Shown here piece by piece: positions 59,175 to 64,000 of a DNA stretch of 64,000 nucleotides. The position numbers and the translations under genes were made by a program. The stretch's first letter is position 1. Every line of letters starts with the position of its first letter. Origin of the DNA: Polynucleobacter sp. AM-25C3 (lineage in GTDB: Bacteria; Pseudomonadota; Gammaproteobacteria; Burkholderiales; Burkholderiaceae). Below the pieces are notes generated by a model. That model was not told the origin of the DNA and ran no database searches. It saw nothing but the letters and a program-made list of their open reading frames with translations. The stretch is taken from NCBI RefSeq assembly GCF_018882335.1, contig NZ_JACVOS010000010.1:1-64000 (forward strand). Reading direction: 5' to 3'.

Positions 59175-61619
59175 TTATTGCTTACGAAGACTCTTTTCTT
59201 TCTCCTGAGCCTTGCGTAATTCCATATGCTCTTGAAATATTGGTAGCCATGCTTCGGGCGCATCTCCCACTTCGGCACGAATAGCATCAAGCATTGCTAA
59301 GTTGTCCGTCGAAGAGCTCAATATATTTAGATACTCACCCAGTCCGCCAAGGTCAAGGGTCACTATCGCAGTTCCATGACCTTGCTTGATTAGCATTTGT
59401 CGGCTATGAGGTTCGAATGATTTAATCGTTTCGAACTCAGCCTTAGTAAGCGAGAAGCCGTTTACATAATCGTCATAGCTAGCCTTTGGGTTTGGGAGAA
59501 ATATTTGTGTTGCGCTTTGCTCAACCATTGCCGCTACGTGAGGAGTTTTTAAAATTTGCGCTGGTGATTGGGTATCAAATACGCCAAATCCATTTTGTTT
59601 GCGAATGGTGTATTGCTTGTTAACAGCAAAATCAGTACAAGCTGGCAACTCAAGTCGCTTCCAAAACTCAGCCATGAAATACATGAACCTACGCCCATCT
59701 ATCAATGAATTGGCCATGTGTAGCAAGATGGAGGTAATAGGATCAAGCACCTCTGGCGACTCTAGTAAATCAGTGTCATCGAATCCCAATAGGTGGTCAG
59801 ATGAAAAATCAATTGTGAGTTCTGGGTTATCCGCAACCCACGCCAAACTGCCTCCTGTAGTAGCACACCATTTTGCCAAGTGCGCGGCTACGCCATCGTC
59901 ATCGGTATTAGGTAGCTGTTGGTGAACCATGGAGAGACGCCTAAACTTCATCTCCATTTTTAGCACTTGGGTGACTGCCGCAGTGATTTGCTCCTCTTCT
60001 TTGGGCGTTACCCTTCTTGGTACTCGTTCTTTAATAAATTCAATGTTATAGGCAGTGTTCTGCGGATTGGCCGGAAGCTGCAGTGGATTTAATCCGGTTG
60101 GAACGCCTCTTTTAAAGGTTCGGTAATTTCCACCCAGCGCACGAATCGCAATTTCAGCACCCCTATCTTTGTCCCAAAAAAGAATGGTTGGTTTATATTT
60201 CAGGCTCATCATCATGAGAAAGAGCTCTACAACTGTTTTACCTGTACCCGTGGCCCCGATAATTGTTGTGTTCCCTGGCGCTTTATCATCAAAACTATCA
60301 ACATCATCACGAGTCGCGTGCCAATTGAAGTAGTACGGGTTGCCGTTAGGCGTCTTCAAAACTGTTACCGCCTCACCCCAAGGGTTTCCATTGCGTTTCC
60401 CCATTGCAAAGCCATGAAACGCGCTCATGCCGCAATAATTTCTACTGGTTAATTTAGCCTCTCTTGGTCGATACTTCCAATTGCCTGGCAGTTGGGAAAA
60501 CCATGCTCCATCTGCGAGTAGATCTATCAATGCAGTTTGGAAGCCAGCCTCCTCTAGAGTGGTTCTTGCTCCGGACAGGTTTTTTCTTGCGGCTGCAGGC
60601 GAATCTCCAAAAACCGCAAGGCTGTAATGGAACTCCCCATAACAGAATACCCCGTCACCCAAATCGTCTAGCGCCCTATTGAGGGCCTCTACTTGAGATG
60701 CAGCAATATCTTCGGATGCTCGCAATTGTTTTTGCTGAAGCTTGATTGCTCCTTCAGCCTGCCTTTTGCTCATGATCGTAAAGCTCATGGTCTCAATGAA
60801 CTCATAATCCAAGTACAGAAGCAAATTAATAATTCCAGGCGATGTTTCTGGCGGGTAATCCTGTAAATCTAGTAGGGCTACATACTTAGACCCTTTTGGT
60901 CCGCGCAGCTCAATTAATTCGTCCTGGACAAACTGGCGAGTCGTAGGCAGCGATTGAGAAATTGACTGGTAGCTAGCGCTCCTGACGGGCTTCCAGTAGC
61001 CATTTACCAAATAGGCATAAAACTCCCTTTGTCTATTAAAAGTATCGCCCTCATAAACATAGTCACCCAGTAATGTAGGGTCATATTCTCGAAGGCTAGA
61101 ATTCATTTTGTTAATGAATTCAGCCATCTTTTTTAGATCTTCAGCCTCATCATGTCTAATCTGTTCTAGGCTTCGCATTGCCTGACGAGAAAAGAATCTT
61201 GATAATCCTTCGGAAGCCTGTTTGGCTCTTGGTGGCTTGTAAACTAAAGTCAGATAAAACTCATTGGCCATCATTCGATAGCCCTGGAAGGTTTGGTAAT
61301 ACTTGGTTGCAATCTCTTTGGCAACAGGCTCTTCGTAATCCGTTTCAAGACGGTCACTAATCTTGCGACGTAGCCTATGTGACCAGAGGGCAACCCCAAA
61401 TCCTAGGCTGCGCACCATGCTGTTGAAACTGTCATGTCGCAGCTCAATATCTTCCGGGTCTTGCGCCTCAAATGAGATTCCATCAAGCCTCCATGTCGCC
61501 AAGTATGAGCCGTCACTATTCTTAACAATGCTCTCGGTAATTGGTGTATTAAATGGAATAAAGTCGGCAAGACAAGCCTCCCTTGTTGCCAGCTCTTCAT
61601 GTCTTGGTATTGCGCCCAT
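59175..61619 (-). CDS. virB4: VirB4-type ATPase
   Basis: 814 aa, the largest T4SS ATPase. N-terminal VirB4 domain (LATWRLDGISFEAQDPEDIE about 30-49, YLTLVYKPP about 120), then Walker A IIGATGTGKTVVELFL (about 452-467), ILFWDKDRGAEIAIRALGG, Walker B region RRFMYFMAEFWKRLE (about 640), and the final Gln-rich VMEQS..QIFLPNPKA-type segment AAMVEQSATQIFLPNP. Energises assembly and transfer. Confidence 0.94.
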   Translation of the reverse strand: MGAIPRHEELATREACLADFIPFNTPITESIVKNSDGSYLATWRLDGISFEAQDPEDIELRHDSFNSMVRSLGFGVALWSHRLRRKISDRLETDYEEPVAKEIATKYYQTFQGYRMMANEFYLTLVYKPPRAKQASEGLSRFFSRQAMRSLEQIRHDEAEDLKKMAEFINKMNSSLREYDPTLLGDYVYEGDTFNRQREFYAYLVNGYWKPVRSASYQSISQSLPTTRQFVQDELIELRGPKGSKYVALLDLQDYPPETSPGIINLLLYLDYEFIETMSFTIMSKRQAEGAIKLQQKQLRASEDIAASQVEALNRALDDLGDGVFCYGEFHYSLAVFGDSPAAARKNLSGARTTLEEAGFQTALIDLLADGAWFSQLPGNWKYRPREAKLTSRNYCGMSAFHGFAMGKRNGNPWGEAVTVLKTPNGNPYYFNWHATRDDVDSFDDKAPGNTTIIGATGTGKTVVELFLMMMSLKYKPTILFWDKDRGAEIAIRALGGNYRTFKRGVPTGLNPLQLPANPQNTAYNIEFIKERVPRRVTPKEEEQITAAVTQVLKMEMKFRRLSMVHQQLPNTDDDGVAAHLAKWCATTGGSLAWVADNPELTIDFSSDHLLGFDDTDLLESPEVLDPITSILLHMANSLIDGRRFMYFMAEFWKRLELPACTDFAVNKQYTIRKQNGFGVFDTQSPAQILKTPHVAAMVEQSATQIFLPNPKASYDDYVNGFSLTKAEFETIKSFEPHSRQMLIKQGHGTAIVTLDLGGLGEYLNILSSSTDNLAMLDAIRAEVGDAPEAWLPIFQEHMELRKAQEKEKSLRKQ

Positions 61620-61621
61620 AG

Positions 61622-61939
61622 TTATTTCCGGTTTCGTTTTTTATATTTGATTGGGGAGTAAGTTATTGCCCCCCAATGTTTGGCTGATACATGCTTTGCA
61701 ACCCTTAGCAAAAAGCGTTTTAAGAGCTGTAATAGCCGCTGGTCATCATGACTACTAACTTTGCGCATCCAAAAGTAAACAAACCCTAATAGGCACAAGC
61801 AAACCAAAGTAAGGTATGGACTTATAAATAGAGACCAAAATGAGAGCAAAATTAATGGCATGGCCACAGCCATTAGCGGGAGCATTGGAACTCCCGCCAA
61901 TAGCGATGGCCTTGTGCAACCTTTAAATACAGAGTCCAC
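61622..61939 (-). CDS. virB3: VirB3-type membrane protein
   Basis: 105 aa. DSVFKGCTRPSLLAGVPMLP is the usual VirB3 opening, followed by two membrane segments (MAVAMPLILLSFWSLFI; YLTLVCLCLLGFVYFWM) and a basic tail. Acts with VirB4 at the inner membrane. 2 bp from virB4. Confidence 0.9.
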   Translation of the reverse strand: MDSVFKGCTRPSLLAGVPMLPLMAVAMPLILLSFWSLFISPYLTLVCLCLLGFVYFWMRKVSSHDDQRLLQLLKRFLLRVAKHVSAKHWGAITYSPIKYKKRNRK

Positions 61940-61953
61940 GATCTGCCTTTACC

Positions 61954-62319
61954 TTACGGAGCCATTAAGTAGCCACCGATGGCAGTTGCACCACCAGCGA
62001 GTAGGCCACCACCCAATAGATGAGACACATCACCAAAGCTTGCGCCCTTAAACATCATTTTGTAGCCAGTCCACAACGACGCGGATGATCCGGTTGCAAT
62101 GCCAACCGACATAAGCGTTGTGGACACCGTATTAGCAAATGTGGAAGCTCTAGCAAGCTGTGCAAACGCTGGGTTTGCTTCAAGGGCTACACCCAACATT
62201 GCAATTTGGAACCCCGCATGAACAAGACTGATATCACTAGATTTACGATCAAATTGATTTTTGGTGTTTCTTAAAAATCTTTTGCCTTTAATGGTTAATG
62301 CATTTTTAAAAGTCTTCAT
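61954..62319 (-). CDS. virB2: VirB2-type pilin
   Basis: 121 aa from ATG 62319, preceded by UUUGAUAGGAG. After a basic leader (about 1-50) come VirB2-type hydrophobic stretches: FQIAMLGVALEANPAFAQLA and VSTTLMSVGIATGSSASLW, then a second GGGLLAGGATAIGGYLMAP. A leader peptidase site near NPAFAQ is likely. It is the first gene of the virB2-virB4 operon. Confidence 0.85.
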   Translation of the reverse strand: MKTFKNALTIKGKRFLRNTKNQFDRKSSDISLVHAGFQIAMLGVALEANPAFAQLARASTFANTVSTTLMSVGIATGSSASLWTGYKMMFKGASFGDVSHLLGGGLLAGGATAIGGYLMAP

Positions 62320-62329
62320 AACTACTCCT

Positions 62330-62362
62330 ATCAAAGAGACTCCCCACTATTTCCGAGTGGGG
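62330..62362. promoter_or_regulatory. Hairpin upstream of virB2
   Basis: CCCCACT/AGTGGGG (7 bp, 62342-62348/62356-62362) lies 15-30 nt upstream of the UUUGAUAGGAG ribosome-binding site on the minus strand. It holds the same place as the UUAGCG hairpins, but the 7-nt loop differs. On the plus strand it would be followed by a T-tract, so it could also be a terminator for transcription from the left. Confidence 0.5.
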
Positions 62363-62429
62363 TTTTCGGTTTTTCTTTTCTCTTCGATGGAGTCGTTGGG
62401 TTGCTTCTATGGTGCTGCTTATGGTTAAT

Positions 62430-63488
62430 TTATTGGCTGACTGAGTATTCCCTCCTATCTCGCTCGTATTGCTCGTAGGGTATCTGACGGTAAGCTAAAA
62501 CTCGGAACTTAAATTCCGGGAAGGGCTCACCAGGGTGAGGTTTGCACCCTATCCGATTCGCTTCATTTTCAATGCCAGCATCAGTGACATACCATGGTGC
62601 AGCATTGAGACCCGAACCATTTCCACTCGCTAGGGCACTAGTAGACTTTCCCGCCTTGCCTGCAGAGGCGATGATTGAATCCAAATAACCGATGGTTACC
62701 GGAGCTGGATCACCCTGCTTTTGACGTTGAGCGACCGCAGTGTCGTAGGCTGCCTTAAGGGTGTTAGAGGAAACCCCGACTTGAAGCCAGTAGGAAATTT
62801 TTGTGCGATCGCTTGGTGAGACTTTGACCGTCTTACCCCTACCCTGCTCCCAGGTTGAAATTAATTCAACGACTGCCCCCAAGTCGTTATGCTCTGCAGC
62901 ATTTGTTTTTTGGTTTTCAGGGTTGTGGAAAACTTCATTCTCTGTCGTCGTCGACGATAAAGGATGGTTAAAGGGATGGTTATGGGTGACAAATTGTCGG
63001 GGTGGTGGTGACAAATTGTCTAAATTACGACCGTTTGTCGGGGGTGACAAATTGTCGGGGGTCCCTACAGAATAAGGGTTTCCTGTTGGGGGTGACAAAT
63101 TGTCGGGGTGACAAATTGTCGGGGCGTCATTTTGACGGGGTGAATTTTTGTCGGGGTTGTGGATAACTTTTACACCATCTTGGTGATCATCTTCGTCAAC
63201 CTCAACCCACTCTTTTCGCTTTAACTCCACCAATCTAGAAAGAAAAATAGTGAAATAAGTTGACCGTCCATAACGCGCTTGGCGAGAAATTAAGCCATCT
63301 TCCTCAAGTTTTTTTAGGCTTCTTTGTACGGATCTATCCGACAAATTGCACTTGGCAGCAAGGTAGGCAATACTTGGCCAACACTCTTTGCCAAAGTCGT
63401 TAGCTTGGTCAGCCAAGGCTATCAATACATACTTTTGGTTATGCTCAATATCGGCATCCCAAACCATTGATTGCACTTTTACACTCAT
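62430..63488 (-). CDS. Lambda-O-like replication initiator / winged-helix protein
   Basis: 352 aa. N-terminal winged helix (about 15-85) in the phage replication-protein O style: HNQKYVLIALADQANDFGKE, CWPSIAYLAAKCNLSDRSVQ and RSLKKLEEDGLISRQARYGR. A central low-complexity region repeats DNLSPP four times (the fifth repeat copy reads in another frame as RQFVTHN). The C-terminal part (about 200-350) is a putative primosome or DnaB-interacting domain. Five DNA repeats and DnaA boxes lie in its coding sequence. It overlaps the upstream gene as ATGA. Confidence 0.65.
   Translation of the reverse strand: MSVKVQSMVWDADIEHNQKYVLIALADQANDFGKECWPSIAYLAAKCNLSDRSVQRSLKKLEEDGLISRQARYGRSTYFTIFLSRLVELKRKEWVEVDEDDHQDGVKVIHNPDKNSPRQNDAPTICHPDNLSPPTGNPYSVGTPDNLSPPTNGRNLDNLSPPPRQFVTHNHPFNHPLSSTTTENEVFHNPENQKTNAAEHNDLGAVVELISTWEQGRGKTVKVSPSDRTKISYWLQVGVSSNTLKAAYDTAVAQRQKQGDPAPVTIGYLDSIIASAGKAGKSTSALASGNGSGLNAAPWYVTDAGIENEANRIGCKPHPGEPFPEFKFRVLAYRQIPYEQYERDRREYSVSQ
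62924..63166. other. Candidate replication origin inside the initiator gene
   Basis: A perfect DnaA box TGTGGATAA (TTATCCACA on the other strand) lies at 63158-63166 and a consensus-matching TGTGGAAAA (TTTTCCACA) at 62924-62932, bracketing five repeats. The layout is like the lambda origin, where iterons lie within gene O. Confidence 0.5.
62985..63120 (+). repeat. Five iteron-like repeats GGTGACAAATTGTC
   Basis: Exact 14-bp copies at 62985, 63007, 63043, 63091 and 63107, mostly followed by GGGG. Spacings are 22, 36, 48 and 16 bp. The GACAAATTGTC core is nearly palindromic. Degenerate copies (TTTGTCGGGG) extend to about 63156. Confidence 0.7.
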
Positions 63489-63817
63489 AACGCATCCTCC
63501 TCGTGCAGAGCTTTGCGAAGCTCAGGAGTCCATTTCGGGAATCGATCAGGAAGAATTTGGTACCCATGACTAATTGTTGATTGGCCATTGGGATTGCGAA
63601 TTGATACAGATCGGTTTTCAATAATTCCTTTTTCTTCTAAGGACGTTAAATGCGCCCCAATCTCTTCGTCAGTGAGGCTTGTATCACTTGCCAGCCGGTC
63701 TAACGGCAGTATTGCTAACCCCCCATCGGTAGCGGTAAATGCTAAGCGCAGAAGCACAAATTTTTCCCTTGAGGGCAAAGCGCAATCAGAGACTTGTCGA
63801 TATAGATGGAGGCTCAT
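63485..63817 (-). CDS. Small winged-helix-like protein
   Basis: 110 aa. MSLHLYRQVSDCALPSREKF then FVLLRLAFTATDGGLAILPL and LASDTSLTDEEIGAHLTSLE resemble the replication-protein winged helix of the next gene, suggesting a related DNA-binding module. Overlaps both neighbours by ATGA. AGGAGCUUUUU precedes its ATG. Confidence 0.65.
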   Translation of the reverse strand: MSLHLYRQVSDCALPSREKFVLLRLAFTATDGGLAILPLDRLASDTSLTDEEIGAHLTSLEEKGIIENRSVSIRNPNGQSTISHGYQILPDRFPKWTPELRKALHEEDAL

Positions 63818-63996
63818 AAAAAGCTCCTAACACCAAAATTAGGGGTGGTTGAGTTTCCTAGGTAGAATTTATTACTCACTTCTTTCCGTGCGGGTGGAGC
63901 CGCAATACGGGACCGGTGGGTAATTTTCAGAACCCTACTTCGATAAGGAAACTCAACCGTGGACAATATCTGGGAAGCTTTAGTTTTAGTTGTCAT
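63814..63996 (-). CDS. Small basic hypothetical protein
   Basis: 60 aa, basic (TKTKASQILSTVEFPYRSRV; THRSRIAAPPARKEVSNKFY), no family recognised. The start ATG is 4 bp from the window end. Its TGA overlaps the next ATG, making a three-gene coupled operon with the replication protein. Confidence 0.5.
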   Translation of the reverse strand: MTTKTKASQILSTVEFPYRSRVLKITHRSRIAAPPARKEVSNKFYLGNSTTPNFGVRSFL

Positions 63997-64000
63997 AATG

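Noticed and set aside
62330..62362. virB2 leader as a seventh member of the UUAGCG family
   Set aside because: The ribosome-binding box is similar, but the loop is not UUAGCG and the stem is of another length; kept separate.
62985..63120. Regular repeats suggesting a CRISPR array
   Set aside because: Repeats are only 14 bp, spacings are irregular (16-48 bp), and they lie inside a real gene; no cas genes are present. Iterons fit better.

Overview
The window looks like a betaproteobacterium of the Burkholderiaceae, most like Polynucleobacter. This is inferred from mid-range GC, the hyi/glxR-type glyoxylate genes, a DUF3108 gene and the protein style; nothing here is a species marker.

Layout. 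1-5.7 kb is ordinary chromosome behind the edge of an IS3-family element: an M48 lipoprotein protease, a periplasmic protein, hydroxypyruvate isomerase, tartronate-semialdehyde reductase, a YqiA-like esterase, a DUF3108 protein and a small K+ channel. From about 5.9 kb the content becomes mobile: an orphan HTH protein with a 24-bp palindromic operator, a TumE/TumA toxin-antitoxin pair, a XerD-like recombinase, a strongly folded intergenic RNA candidate, an amidoligase plus class II glutamine amidotransferase pair, and a SIR2-HerA defence operon.

14.5-27.7 kb is the DNA-processing half of a conjugative element: relaxase, MobC-like protein, LPD7-type protein, a 1754-residue polyvalent primase/zeta-like/zincin protein, a UmuD'-like remnant and VirD4. 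27.8-30.3 kb holds a glycine-zipper lipoprotein, HigBA, an Rrf2 regulator and three tRNA genes (Thr-CGU, Gly-CCC, and a Ser tRNA with an unusual ACU anticodon). 30.4-37.8 kb is a nuclease/defence block: an HNH protein, a PD-(D/E)XK-like protein and type III Res/Mod. 38-50.7 kb encodes a transglycosylase, envelope proteins and an R64-like type IVb pilus (pilL,N,P,O,Q,R,S, a PilT-like ATPase, pilM, pilV). 50.8-62.3 kb encodes a P-type VirB secretion system (virB2,3,4,5,6,8,9,10,11 plus DUF1173 and TrbM-like proteins). The right end has a lambda-O-like replication protein whose gene contains five iteron-like repeats bracketed by DnaA boxes.

How it fits together. Relaxase, MobC and VirD4 would process and recruit DNA, VirB would export it, and the PilV pilus would stabilise mating pairs. 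The toxin-antitoxin and defence genes are cargo or maintenance. The strongest new signal ties the two halves together. Six short leaders, ahead of the polyvalent-primase operon, a wHTH gene, pilL, virB8 (two) and virB5, share an invariant GUUAGCGC that forms a hairpin with loop UUAGCG. The stem covaries in five of the six and is only 2 bp in the virB5 copy. Each is followed by a conserved ACUUGAURGGA-type Shine-Dalgarno box. This looks like an element-wide cis-regulatory RNA motif.
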